Below are positions 27,276-35,708 of a stretch of DNA of 64,000 nt, one piece after another. The notes under the pieces are model-generated. The model saw only the letters and a program-made list of their open reading frames with translations, was not told where the DNA came from and did no database searches. The stretch's first letter is position 1; each line of letters starts with the position of its first letter. The position numbers were made by a program, and so were the translations under genes. The DNA is from Leptotrichia sp. HSP-342 (GTDB lineage Bacteria; Fusobacteriota; Fusobacteriia; Fusobacteriales; Leptotrichiaceae): NCBI RefSeq assembly GCF_041199995.1, contig NZ_CP165646.1:124001-188000 (forward strand), read 5' to 3'.

Positions 27276-27809
27276 ATGTCAAGAATAGGTAAGAAACCTA
27301 TAACTATACCTGCTGGTGTTGAAATTAAGCAGGATGGGAACACTTTTACTGTAAAAGGGCCAAAAGGGCAATTAGTAAGAGAATTAAGCAGTGAAATTAA
27401 AGTAAATATTGATGGTAACGAAATTACATTTGAAAGACCAAATGATTTACCAAATATCAGAGCTCTTCATGGAACTACAAGAGCAAACTTAAACAATATG
27501 ATTGTTGGAGTAAGTGAAGGATTTACTAGAGGATTAGAATTAGTCGGAGTAGGTTACAGAGTACAAGCTAGCGGAAAAGGATTAACTTTATCTTTAGGAT
27601 ATTCACATCCAGTTGAAATTGAAGCAGTAGAAGGAATCACTTTTAAAGTTGAAGGAAATACTAAAATTTCTGTTGAAGGAATTGATAAACAATTAGTTGG
27701 ACAAGTTGCTGCAAACATCAGAGCTAAACGTCCACCTGAACCATATAAAGGAAAAGGTGTTAAATACGCTGATGAAGTAATCAGAAGAAAAGAAGGTAAG
27801 AAAGGATAG
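27276..27809 (+). CDS. rplF: 50S ribosomal protein L6
   Basis: L6 lies near the factor-binding site. [33 protein letters not shown] and the end [28 protein letters not shown] are typical. The length is 177 residues, with AGGAGG before ATG 27276. Confidence 0.97.
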   Translation: MSRIGKKPITIPAGVEIKQDGNTFTVKGPKGQLVRELSSEIKVNIDGNEITFERPNDLPNIRALHGTTRANLNNMIVGVSEGFTRGLELVGVGYRVQASGKGLTLSLGYSHPVEIEAVEGITFKVEGNTKISVEGIDKQLVGQVAANIRAKRPPEPYKGKGVKYADEVIRRKEGKKG

Positions 27810-27822
27810 GAGGTAGATTTTA

Positions 27823-28185
27823 ATGGTAAAAAAACTTGATAGAAATAAATTAAGACAAAAAAAACATAGAAGTATTAGAAGAAAAATCGTTGGAACTGCT
27901 GAAAGACCTAGACTTGCTGTGTATAGAAGTTTACAAAATATCTTTGTTCAAGTAATTGATGATACTACAGGAAATACTTTAGTTTCTGCATCAACTATTG
28001 AAAAAGGTGCAAAAATTGAAAAAGGTTCAAATATTGAAGCAGCTAAACAAATAGGAGAAAGAATTGCTAAAAAAGCATTAGATAAAGGGATTACTACTGT
28101 TGTATTTGACAGAGGAGGATACGTGTACACAGGAAGAGTTAAAGCTGTGGCAGATGCTGCAAGAGAAGCAGGATTAAAATTCTAA
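27823..28185 (+). CDS. rplR: 50S ribosomal protein L18
   Basis: L18 carries 5S RNA into the 50S subunit. The basic N-terminus, [20 protein letters not shown] and [26 protein letters not shown] are the family marks. The length is 120 residues, and it lies 13 bases after rplF. Confidence 0.97.
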   Translation: MVKKLDRNKLRQKKHRSIRRKIVGTAERPRLAVYRSLQNIFVQVIDDTTGNTLVSASTIEKGAKIEKGSNIEAAKQIGERIAKKALDKGITTVVFDRGGYVYTGRVKAVADAAREAGLKF

Positions 28186-28203
28186 AGATAAGGAGGATTT
28201 ATT

Positions 28204-28713
28204 TTGGCTAGAGATAGAGATAACAGAGAAAGAGAAAGTGAATATAAAGAAAGACTTTTAAGAATAAGCAGAGTTTCTAAAACTGTTAAAGGAGGAAGAA
28301 GAATTTCATTCTCAGTATTAGCAGCTGTTGGAGACGAAAAAGGAAAAGTAGGTATCGGTTTAGGAAAAGCTAACGGTGTACCTGATGCAATCAGAAAAGC
28401 CATCGCAAATGCTAAGAAAAACTTAGTAAATGTTTCATTAAAAGGTGGAACATTACCGCATGAGCAAATTGGTAAATATAATGCAACATCTGTATTATTG
28501 AAACCAGCTTCAAAAGGGACAGGAGTTATCGCTGGTTCAGCAACTAGGGAATTATTAGAGTTAGCAGGTGTAAAAGACGTACTTACAAAAATTAGAGGTT
28601 CAAAAACTAAAGATAACGTTGCAAGAGCAACTTTAGAAGGATTAAAACAATTGCGTTCTCTTGAAGATGTAGCAAGACTTAGAGGAAAATCAGTTGAAGA
28701 AATTTTAGGATAA
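28204..28713 (+). CDS. rpsE: 30S ribosomal protein S5
   Basis: S5 helps mRNA entry and decoding accuracy. RVSKTVKGGRRISFSVLAAVGDEKGKVGIGLGKA contains the loop where spectinomycin-resistance changes fall in other species. VLLKPASKGTGVIAG and GSKTKDNVARATLEGL follow. The start is TTG 28204 with AAGGAGG upstream; the 169-residue length is normal. Confidence 0.97.
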   Translation: MARDRDNRERESEYKERLLRISRVSKTVKGGRRISFSVLAAVGDEKGKVGIGLGKANGVPDAIRKAIANAKKNLVNVSLKGGTLPHEQIGKYNATSVLLKPASKGTGVIAGSATRELLELAGVKDVLTKIRGSKTKDNVARATLEGLKQLRSLEDVARLRGKSVEEILG

Positions 28714-28734
28714 TAAGGTTAGGAGGTAAAATTA

Positions 28735-28914
28735 ATGTCTAAAGTAAAAGTAACGCTTGTAAAAGGAATTAATGGAAGAAAACCTAATCATGTTGCGACT
28801 GTAAAATCACTTGGATTAAGAAAAATCAGTCAAAGTGCAGTTCATAATAAAACTGCTGATATTGAAGGAAAAATTAAATTAGTTTCTTATTTACTTAAAG
28901 TAGAGGAGGTTTAG
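28735..28914 (+). CDS. rpmD: 50S ribosomal protein L30
   Basis: This 59-residue protein begins MSKVKVTLVKGINGRKPNHV and contains ATVKSLGLRKISQSAVH, the L30 core. It is a small globular protein on the 50S surface near 5S RNA. AGGAGG lies before ATG 28735. Its final codons GAG GAG GTT form the ribosome binding site for rplO, which starts five bases after the stop. Confidence 0.95.
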   Translation: MSKVKVTLVKGINGRKPNHVATVKSLGLRKISQSAVHNKTADIEGKIKLVSYLLKVEEV

Positions 28915-28919
28915 AATAG

Positions 28920-29534
28920 ATGAATCTTAATGAATTAAGACCTGCTGCTGGATCGAAAAGAGAAAGAAGAAGAGTAGGAAGAGGACACGGAACTGGTTGG
29001 GGAAAAACTGCTGGTAAAGGTCACAATGGACAAAAACAAAGATCAGGTTCTTATGTATCACCTATATTTGAAGGTGGACAAATGCCTATTATTAGAAGAA
29101 TCCCTAAAAGAGGATTTTCTAATTCACCATTTAAAAAAGATATAATAGCAATTACATTGGCTGATATCGTAGAAAAATTTAACGATGGAGATGTAGTTAG
29201 CTTACAAACATTAGTTGAAAATGGAATAATTAAAAACCCTAAATTTATAACAAAATATTCTGATGAAGCTTTGAGAAATGTAAAAGGTAGAAGAGCAGTA
29301 AAAGAATATTTAAATGCAAATATTGAATCTTATGTTAAAGAAAAAGATTTTACAAGTGTTTTAAAAATTATAGGGAATACAGAAGTTAACAAAAAATTAA
29401 CTGTAAAAACACATAAAATTTCTAAGACAGCTAAAGAATTAATTGAAAAAGCTGGAGGAAGTGTAGAATTAGTAGAAATAAAATCATATTCAGCTAAAGC
29501 AGGAAATAATAAAAAAGAAGATGGGAATAAGTAA
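28920..29534 (+). CDS. rplO: 50S ribosomal protein L15, with an internal insertion
   Basis: L15 is a late assembly protein. The N-terminal MNLNELRPAAGSKRERRRVGRG, GWGKTAGKGHNGQKQRSG and FEGGQMPIIRRIPKRGF are standard, and the C-terminal VKTHKISKTAKELIEKAGGSVELVEI closes the fold. At 204 residues it is about 55 longer than typical L15. The extra part lies between about residues 103 and 152 (after ENGIIKNPKF, up to VLKIIGNTE) and is charged and probably helical, with a further Lys/Asn-rich tail. Confidence 0.95.
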   Translation: MNLNELRPAAGSKRERRRVGRGHGTGWGKTAGKGHNGQKQRSGSYVSPIFEGGQMPIIRRIPKRGFSNSPFKKDIIAITLADIVEKFNDGDVVSLQTLVENGIIKNPKFITKYSDEALRNVKGRRAVKEYLNANIESYVKEKDFTSVLKIIGNTEVNKKLTVKTHKISKTAKELIEKAGGSVELVEIKSYSAKAGNNKKEDGNK

Positions 29535-29580
29535 GATTTAATATCTTGCTTTTTCTTCATATACTAAAGGAGTGATAGAA

Positions 29581-30888
29581 TTGACTCTAGCTGAAGCATT
29601 ATCAAGTAGGGTAAAAGCTATTTTTAATATACCTGAACTAGAAAAAAGAGTAACATTTACATTATTAATGATAATAGTTGCAAGAGTTGGAATCCATATA
29701 GCAGTTCCGGGAATTAATACAGATGCTTTTAAAAATTTCCAGCAGGGAAATGCAATTGCTCAATTTTTAAATTTATTTTCGGGTGGAGCTGTTGAAAGAG
29801 CTTCAATTTTTGCATTGGGAATTGTCCCATACATTAATGCTTCCATTGTTTTTCAATTATTAGGAGTAATTTTTCCTAAAATAGATGAAATGCAGAAGGA
29901 AGGCGGAAAAGAACGTGATAAAATTACACAGTGGTCAAGATATGTGACAATTGTGCTGGCAATAATCCAATCTTTTGGAATTGCAATATTAATGCAAAAT
30001 CAAAATCTAGTGTTGGAACCAGGTCCTAAATTCATATTAAGCACAGTAGTTTTAATTACAGGAGGGACTTCATTCCTTATGTGGATTTCTGAAAGAATCT
30101 CGATAAGAGGTATTGGAAATGGGACTTCAATGCTTATATTTTTAAATATTGTTGCAGGATTGCCAACAGTAATTAGTCAAATGGTTTCTGGCTTACCTAG
30201 CGGAATGGGAAAAGTTCTGTTAGGATTGTCAATAGTTGCATTTGTGGTATTCATTGCATTAATGGTAGTTGTACAACTTGCTGAAAGAAGAATTCCTATT
30301 CAGTATGCAGGAAAAGGAAGTCTCGGATTTGGTGGAGGACAAAGTACAGTTGGTAAAAGAACATATTTACCATTAAAGATAAATATGTCTGGAGTAATGC
30401 CAATAATCTTTGCGTCAGTATTGATGGCAGCACCGCCATTCTTGATTTCAACAATGAAAACTGGGAATCTGAAAAACTTTTTGACAGCTCAGTTTGAGCC
30501 TAAAGGTATTTTTTATTTATTGTTATTTGCAATATTAATTACAGTATTTTCATTTTTCTATACGCTTACAATTGCTTTTGATCCAGATAAAGTAGCAGAT
30601 GATTTGAAGCAAAGTGGAGGAACAATTCCAACAGTAAGAGCTGGGAAGGAAACTGCTGACTATTTAGAAAAAGTTGCAACAAGAGTAACTTTTGGAAGTG
30701 CGATATTCTTATCATTATTAGGTATTATGCCAAATATTTGGTTTGGATATATTTTGAATCTTCCGGTAATGCTTGGAGGAACAAGTTTACTAATCTTAGT
30801 TGGGACAGCAGTAGAATTATTATTACAAATAGATTCTTACCTAGCAGTTAAACAAATGAAAGGTTTTATAAATAAAAAAAATCGTTAA
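29581..30888 (+). CDS. secY: Protein translocase subunit SecY
   Basis: SecY is the channel of the Sec translocon. The product is about 435 residues with ten membrane segments. Recognisable stretches are SGGAVERASIFALGIVPYINASI, QKEGGKERDKITQWSRY, LTIAFDPDKVADDLKQSGGTIPTVRAGKETADYLEKV (the cytosolic C5 loop) and AVKQMKGF at the end. I chose TTG 29581, because the GTG at 29572 lies inside the AAAGGAGTGA binding site. It is the last gene of this cluster; a terminator follows at once. Confidence 0.96.
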   Translation: MTLAEALSSRVKAIFNIPELEKRVTFTLLMIIVARVGIHIAVPGINTDAFKNFQQGNAIAQFLNLFSGGAVERASIFALGIVPYINASIVFQLLGVIFPKIDEMQKEGGKERDKITQWSRYVTIVLAIIQSFGIAILMQNQNLVLEPGPKFILSTVVLITGGTSFLMWISERISIRGIGNGTSMLIFLNIVAGLPTVISQMVSGLPSGMGKVLLGLSIVAFVVFIALMVVVQLAERRIPIQYAGKGSLGFGGGQSTVGKRTYLPLKINMSGVMPIIFASVLMAAPPFLISTMKTGNLKNFLTAQFEPKGIFYLLLFAILITVFSFFYTLTIAFDPDKVADDLKQSGGTIPTVRAGKETADYLEKVATRVTFGSAIFLSLLGIMPNIWFGYILNLPVMLGGTSLLILVGTAVELLLQIDSYLAVKQMKGFINKKNR

Positions 30889-30910
30889 GAATAGTATATA
30901 AAATATTTTT

Positions 30911-30939
30911 AAAGTACACTTAGTTGTGTACTTTTTTTC
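30911..30939 (+). terminator. Terminator after secY
   Basis: AAAGTACAC (30911-30919) pairs with GTGTACTTT (30926-30934) around TTAGTT, followed by T residues. It ends the S10-spc transcript. Confidence 0.9.
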
Positions 30940-30970
30940 TTTTTATAAAGATTATTATATTTATAGTTCC

Positions 30971-31003
30971 TATACTAAACCCCGTTTAAAAACGAGAATA
31001 AAT
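30971..31003. repeat. Short intergenic repeat, copy 2
   Basis: It begins TATACTAAACCCCGTTTAAA and continues AACG...AATAAAT, matching 9852-9883. The centre CGTTTAAAAACG is a near palindrome. Confidence 0.5.
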
Positions 31004-31164
31004 TTTTATAATAAGACTGTTCAGTAGCTAATTCATAATCATACGACTTTTTTTTATTTTTGTAGGATTGCTCATTGCCGCAAAACCTTATCTTGCAGTA
31101 AAAGTTTTTCCTAATAATTAAAATTGTGGCAAGATTGCTACGCAATAATATATGGACTGACTAA

Positions 31165-31250
31165 AAACTCACTATACTCAAATAGTTTTGCCAGCACAGA
31201 AAAATGCTCCGACGAATTAGTTTACTAGACTTTGTTTAAAAGATGAAAAT
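31165..31250. repeat. Repeat-like piece related to 37998-38032
   Basis: AAACTCACTA and CTCAAATAGT here correspond to AAACTCGCTA and CTCAAACAGT near 37998-38029, with a shorter middle. It may be an eroded copy of a dispersed intergenic element. Confidence 0.35.
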
Positions 31251-31521
31251 TAGATCTTAAATTATTTGAAAATATTAGGTTGATATCCTTTATAAGAAAA
31301 TTTTGCGTAAAGCGAGGTTATAAGAGCATGACGTTTGATGCTCTTACGTTAAAAAAATATATTAATAAAATAAGAAGAAGCATTTATTAATTATATAAAA
31401 TAAAATTATAAAAGTCTTTAAGATGAATACTTAAGAATTAAATTTGATTTTTTTAACAAAGTTATCAAATTAATAATTATAGATTTTTCTATGTTTTTTT
31501 AACGGGATTTAGTCTTAAATT

Positions 31522-32328
31522 TTAATTTTTTAAATATTTTTTTCTCAAAAAATATGAAATAAATTCTAATATAATTGCTACACTAAATATTAAATATATA
31601 AATACCCCAATTTCTCTTATATCAAAGTACATAGTTCCAGCCATAAACATATCATAACCAATTCCCCCAGCTCCAGCTGCAGCTCCTACTAATACAGCAT
31701 TTGTAAAGTTTATCTCAAAACGGATGAATGTCCAAGATAGAATAGAAGTTACAGTGCTTGGTAAAATTCCTTGAAAAATAATTTTCCAGAATGATGCTCC
31801 CGTTGCTTTTAGAGCTTCTATAATGCCATTATCTATTTCTTCGATACTTTCAGAATAGGCTTTTACAAGGTAGGCAACACTATGGAAAGTCATACCAATA
31901 ATAGCTGCCTCAACACCAATATTTGCAACGACTGAAAATACCATAACCCATAATATTGTTGGAATTGCACGAATAAATGTAATTCCTATTTTAACAGCTT
32001 TTGATATATACGAGCTTGATAAATTTTTAGCTGCAAAAAACGAAAAAAACAATGCAATAAATGAGCCGATTATTGTAGTAAGTACAGCAAGGGCGATTGT
32101 TACAGCAAGGCTAAGAAATACCTGGCTATATGTGTATCTGTCAGATAATCTTGGGGAAAAGAACATTGTTTTTAAGTCTTTAAAAAAATGTACAGTTGCT
32201 TTAGCAATATTCACATTATCAAAATCCATTGTAATTAATGTATAAATTGTAATAATTGACAAAACAGATAAAGTTGTGTATAAATAGAATCTTGATTTTG
32301 TAAATTTTCTAATTTTTATTTTTTTCAA
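31522..32328 (-). CDS. phnE: ABC transporter permease, PhnE type (second copy)
   Basis: This 268-residue inner-membrane protein has about six membrane segments. It shows the permease EAA loop IEALKATGASFWKIIFQGILPS, where the ATPase docks. It belongs to the phosphonate/phosphate-ester (PhnE) permease group, going by overall pattern (VLWVMVFSVV, AVLVGAAAGAGGIGYDMF). It is the last gene of a phnC-phnE-phnE run on the minus strand, 29 bases after the other permease; both presumably form a heterodimer. The actual substrate (phosphonate, phosphite, or something else) cannot be read from the sequence. Confidence 0.82.
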   Translation of the reverse strand: MKKIKIRKFTKSRFYLYTTLSVLSIITIYTLITMDFDNVNIAKATVHFFKDLKTMFFSPRLSDRYTYSQVFLSLAVTIALAVLTTIIGSFIALFFSFFAAKNLSSSYISKAVKIGITFIRAIPTILWVMVFSVVANIGVEAAIIGMTFHSVAYLVKAYSESIEEIDNGIIEALKATGASFWKIIFQGILPSTVTSILSWTFIRFEINFTNAVLVGAAAGAGGIGYDMFMAGTMYFDIREIGVFIYLIFSVAIILEFISYFLRKKYLKN

Positions 32329-32357
32329 AGGATATTCACCTTCTTTCTGTTTTATAT

Positions 32358-33152
32358 TTACATCAGTTCATTTCTAAGTTTGTTTGAGAGCATTTCTATT
32401 CCGATTACAATAACGGTAACAACTAGAATTACAAGTCCTGCGGCATCGTAACGAAAACTTTTATAATACAGGCTGAATGTAAATCCAATTCCAGTTCCTG
32501 TTAAAATACCAACTAAAGTTGATTCACGAACTCCAGTTTCAATAAAGAAAAGAAGCCATGATACAAGTTGTGAAGAGACACTTGGAATAACTCCGCAAAA
32601 TATTATTTGAAAGTATGAAGCTCCTACTGATTTTAGGGCTTCAATTACGTCGCCTGCAACATCATCAATTGTTTCAGAAAAGGCACGTGTAAGATACCCA
32701 AACGTAATTAGAAATAATGCGAGAAAGCCTGTAAATTGGCTCTGTTTGAATGAAAATACCAGTATTAATGCCCATGCTACGATTGGAATATTTCTAAAAA
32801 AAGAAGCAATTACTTTTGTTATAACTTTGGTAAAAATATTTATTCCAGTCAAATTTGAGCCAATTATTGCAAGAAAAAGGGCAAAAATTGATGAAATCAT
32901 TGTGGAAGTTATAGCAAGCAGGACAGTCTTTAATGCTGAATCTAAAATTTCAGGAAAATACTGCAGAGCATTTTGTGTAGGAATAAATTTTTGTAAAAGC
33001 CAAAAGATTCCAGCTGGAATTGAGGAAAATGCCATTCCATTCTGAAAGCCTGAAATAACCGATGAAATCCCGTAAAGTATTACAATTATTGATAACAGTA
33101 TAATTTTTGAATAAAATCGCTGTTTAAAAATATCTTTTTTTGTTAAATTCAT
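32358..33152 (-). CDS. phnE: ABC transporter permease, PhnE type (first copy)
   Basis: The 264-residue polytopic protein carries the EAA loop IEALKSVGASYFQIIFCGVIPS and the ending region GILTGTGIGFTFSLYYKSFRYDAAG typical of PhnE. It is a diverged paralogue of the next gene. It starts 23 bases after phnC. The pair would form the membrane channel of one importer. Confidence 0.83.
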   Translation of the reverse strand: MNLTKKDIFKQRFYSKIILLSIIVILYGISSVISGFQNGMAFSSIPAGIFWLLQKFIPTQNALQYFPEILDSALKTVLLAITSTMISSIFALFLAIIGSNLTGINIFTKVITKVIASFFRNIPIVAWALILVFSFKQSQFTGFLALFLITFGYLTRAFSETIDDVAGDVIEALKSVGASYFQIIFCGVIPSVSSQLVSWLLFFIETGVRESTLVGILTGTGIGFTFSLYYKSFRYDAAGLVILVVTVIVIGIEMLSNKLRNELM

Positions 33153-33175
33153 AAAATCTCCTTATTTTATCAAAT

Positions 33176-33919
33176 TTATTCTTGATCCTTGTAAATAAAT
33201 TCAACCATTTTTTCTGTAAGTTTTTCTGCCTTATCGTCAAAAATTTTTTCTCCTTTGTTAAGTGCAATTATTCTATCTGAGTATTTTTTTGCAATGTCGA
33301 CTTGATGAAGATTTACAATACACGTAATTTTTAGTTCTGTAACAATTTTTTTTAGATAATCCATTATGTTTTCAGCAGTTTTTGGATCAAGTGAGGCGAT
33401 TGGCTCGTCACAAAGAAGCAATTTTGGCTTTTGCATGATTGCCCTTGCAATACCGACACGCTGCTTTTGTCCGCCTGAAAGTTCACTGCATTTTTGATAA
33501 GCGTATTTAGTCATATTTACTCTTTCTAGAAAGCTAAAAGCTTCTTTTTTTTCTTCCTCTGAATAAATACCCAATATTCCAGCAATTATTGATTTATATC
33601 CAAGCCGTCCATGAAGCACGTTTTCAATAACAGTGAGCCTTTCCACAAGATTGTAACTTTGAAAAATCATTCCAATTTCTCGTCTTACAAGTTCGATTTG
33701 TGTTTTTTTCAAGCTCTCAATATTTTTATCTTCAAATAAAATTGAGCCTTGTGAAATATCAATCATTTTGTTGATGCTTCTAAGTAATGTTGATTTTCCA
33801 GAGCCTGATGGACCAATAACCGATATAAATTCTCCTTTTTCTACATCGAATGAAATATTTTTCAAGGCATTTGTTCCGTTATTATATTTTTTTGAAACAT
33901 TTTTTATACTTAATAACAT
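33176..33919 (-). CDS. phnC: ABC transporter ATPase, PhnC type
   Basis: The 247-residue ATPase has Walker A GPSGSGKST near 36-44, the Q loop IFQSYNL near 87, signature LSGGQKQR near 147, Walker B LLLCDEPIASLD near 166, and the switch His in VNLHQVD. The Q-loop and signature regions (RLTVIENVLHGRLGYKS) are those of the phosphonate importer PhnC. It is first in the operon and has a promoter that overlaps the terminator of the preceding gene. No PhnD-like binding protein is encoded on either side. Confidence 0.88.
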   Translation of the reverse strand: MLLSIKNVSKKYNNGTNALKNISFDVEKGEFISVIGPSGSGKSTLLRSINKMIDISQGSILFEDKNIESLKKTQIELVRREIGMIFQSYNLVERLTVIENVLHGRLGYKSIIAGILGIYSEEEKKEAFSFLERVNMTKYAYQKCSELSGGQKQRVGIARAIMQKPKLLLCDEPIASLDPKTAENIMDYLKKIVTELKITCIVNLHQVDIAKKYSDRIIALNKGEKIFDDKAEKLTEKMVEFIYKDQE

Positions 33920-33953
33920 AAAAAATTCCTTTCTAGATGATTTTACTATACAA

Positions 33954-33982
33954 ATAATATTTTAAAAAATAAGGCATATCAA
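33954..33982 (-). promoter_or_regulatory. phnC promoter nested in a terminator
   Basis: On the minus strand TTGATA (33977-33982) and TATTAT (33954-33959) are 17 bases apart. The -35 lies in the loop and stem of the terminator of the previous gene, the same arrangement as the str operon promoter. Confidence 0.6.
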
Positions 33983-33995
33983 TCTTGGTATGCCT
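33961..33995 (-). terminator. Terminator of the AsmA-like gene
   Basis: AGGCATA pairs with TATGCCT (33972-33978 with 33989-33995), followed on the minus strand by a T-rich run (33961-33971). Confidence 0.75.
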
Positions 33996-34003
33996 AAAAA
34001 CTT

Positions 34004-35518
34004 TTATTTATTTCCAATATTAATTTTGCTAGTGTTCTGATTGTTATTTTGTTTTTCTGTATTATTATTTGTGTTACTGTTATTGTTATTGACAGAGCTT
34101 GGATTATTTAAAATATTGATAGTAGAATTATTATTTTGACTATTATTTTCAGCAGTTTCATTGGCTGTCTGTTCAAATGTGATAATTGTTCCCAGTGATA
34201 GCAAGTCTCTTTGAAGTTTATCAAGTTTATTTTTTTGGACATATACATTATCAATTAATGTTTCGATATTTTTGTTATCTTCTTCATATTTAGACATAAT
34301 TTGCTGATAATTATTATTTCTTAGGTTTTCAATTTTTTGAGTCAGCAATGTTTTTTCCTCGTCAGTTAATACAGTATGATTTAAATTTTTGAAATTGCTG
34401 TTTTCTAAAATAAGTTCTGAGGCAAGTTTTACAATTCTTCCTTCAAGTAAATCATTTTTTGAATATTCAATAAGAGAACTTATTTTATTGATTGCAAATA
34501 AAGTTTTGGAAGTAAAATTATCTTTGTTATAAGTAATTTCATAACCATTATTAAGCCCTTTTATCAATGCTTTTGAATTATTTTCCAATAAAACTTCCCC
34601 ATTTATCTGCGAGTTGTTTCCATTAAGCCCTTTAACCACAATTTTGCCATCATTAATATTTATATCCGAAATTCTTATGTTCAAATCCTTTATCTCTTTT
34701 ATGAGGGAAGTAGCTTTTAAAGCTGTATTTAATGAAGTTTCTAAATTTTTTCCTTTGTCTAGGAATATATATAGATTCATATTTTGAACATTATTGTTAG
34801 AATTATTGTTAAAATCATTCAATGAAATCTCTTTTTCAAGCTTAGTCAAATTATCAGAAACATTTGCAAGTGCAATATCCCTTTCAAGCTCAATTTCAGA
34901 AATGTTTTTTTCAATGTTTTCTTTTTCAGAATTGATAGATTTTATTAATGGCTTAATTTCGTTATTTAATTCTACAATTTTTTGAGCCTTGCTCTTCAAG
35001 TCTGTAAGCCCTACATAGTCTTTTTTCAGAACGTTAATTTTTTCAATATTCTCTTTCCATTTGCTGTTAATAAGGTTGTTTGTATTATTTGACAATGTTG
35101 TAACCTTATCAGTTGTTTCCTTGATAAAATCTGCAGTTGTCTTGTCAGATTTCTCTTGAGAAGCAAGAGAATTTATTTTTTCAGTAAAAGTATCAATCTG
35201 AGAATTTTTTTCTTTATATATGCTTTCAAGATTTACATCATCCAATTTCAAATTAGACAATGTTAATTTTGGTACAAGATTAAATAGTCCGCTTTGCACA
35301 ATGCCAACTGTAGCTCGACCTTTTCCAAGACTTTTTCCGTTGACTACAAAATTATCGAAAGTCATTTCGCTGTTTCTTACAGAAAATTTTACATTTTCAA
35401 ATTCCGAATTTTTTGATTTTGTCATATATGTGACAATATTGCTGGAAAACATCACGCCAAAAAGCATCATAACCAAAGCTATTAATATAAGACTTAATAA
35501 ATATTTCAAAATTTTCAC
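34004..35518 (-). CDS. Envelope-anchored coiled-coil protein, AsmA/TIGR03545-like
   Basis: The 504-residue protein has one N-terminal membrane segment (6-30) and then a beta-rich block (40-100, FSVRNSEMTFDNFVVNGKSLGKGRATVG) like that of AsmA-type envelope proteins. Residues 100-235 are a long coiled coil. A second beta block (260-330, DININDGKIVVKGLNGNNSQINGEVLL) and another helical part (350-440) follow. It ends in a 60-residue Asn-rich low-complexity tail. The order resembles TIGR03545-type proteins of unknown function; AsmA relatives move lipids or help outer-membrane assembly. The start is GTG 35518 with AAAGGAGG upstream. The SurA-like gene lies upstream on the same strand. Confidence 0.6.
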   Translation of the reverse strand: MKILKYLLSLILIALVMMLFGVMFSSNIVTYMTKSKNSEFENVKFSVRNSEMTFDNFVVNGKSLGKGRATVGIVQSGLFNLVPKLTLSNLKLDDVNLESIYKEKNSQIDTFTEKINSLASQEKSDKTTADFIKETTDKVTTLSNNTNNLINSKWKENIEKINVLKKDYVGLTDLKSKAQKIVELNNEIKPLIKSINSEKENIEKNISEIELERDIALANVSDNLTKLEKEISLNDFNNNSNNNVQNMNLYIFLDKGKNLETSLNTALKATSLIKEIKDLNIRISDININDGKIVVKGLNGNNSQINGEVLLENNSKALIKGLNNGYEITYNKDNFTSKTLFAINKISSLIEYSKNDLLEGRIVKLASELILENSNFKNLNHTVLTDEEKTLLTQKIENLRNNNYQQIMSKYEEDNKNIETLIDNVYVQKNKLDKLQRDLLSLGTIITFEQTANETAENNSQNNNSTINILNNPSSVNNNNSNTNNNTEKQNNNQNTSKINIGNK

Positions 35519-35634
35519 AAAAAACCTCCTTTTGAGATATGATAAAACTTTTTAATATCAAGCTTCTGTAAGATTAAATAATTAACTTGAAGCTTAGATT
35601 TAAAGAAGTTTTACTATAGTTTTTACATCAAATA

Positions 35635-35681
35635 AGCTGTCAAAAATAGATGTTATAAATTTATATCTATTTAAAACAGCT
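35635..35681 (-). terminator. Hairpin between the SurA-like and AsmA-like genes
   Basis: AGCTGT/ACAGCT at the base (35635-35640 with 35676-35681) encloses a second stem AAATAGAT/ATCTATTT. Only a short T-containing run follows on the minus strand, so it may be a partial terminator. Confidence 0.5.
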
Positions 35682-35708
35682 CCTTTCTAAATTTTTTAAA
35701 GTTTTAGA

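Larger units (their letters stand above)
30940..31521. other. Intergenic stretch between secY and the transporter
   Basis: No gene is visible in about 580 bases. It holds the short repeat at 30971-31003, a second repeat-like piece at 31165-31250, and a perfect 9-bp hairpin TAAGAGCAT/ATGCTCTTA (31321-31346) with no T run. AATTTGAT/ATCAAATT near 31440-31475 could be a weak terminator for the minus-strand transporter. It looks like accumulated repeats and debris. Confidence 0.5.

Noticed and set aside
31321..31346. Hairpin as a terminator for secY or phnE
   Set aside because: A run of A follows on the plus strand and no T run follows on the minus strand. secY already has its own terminator at 30911-30939.
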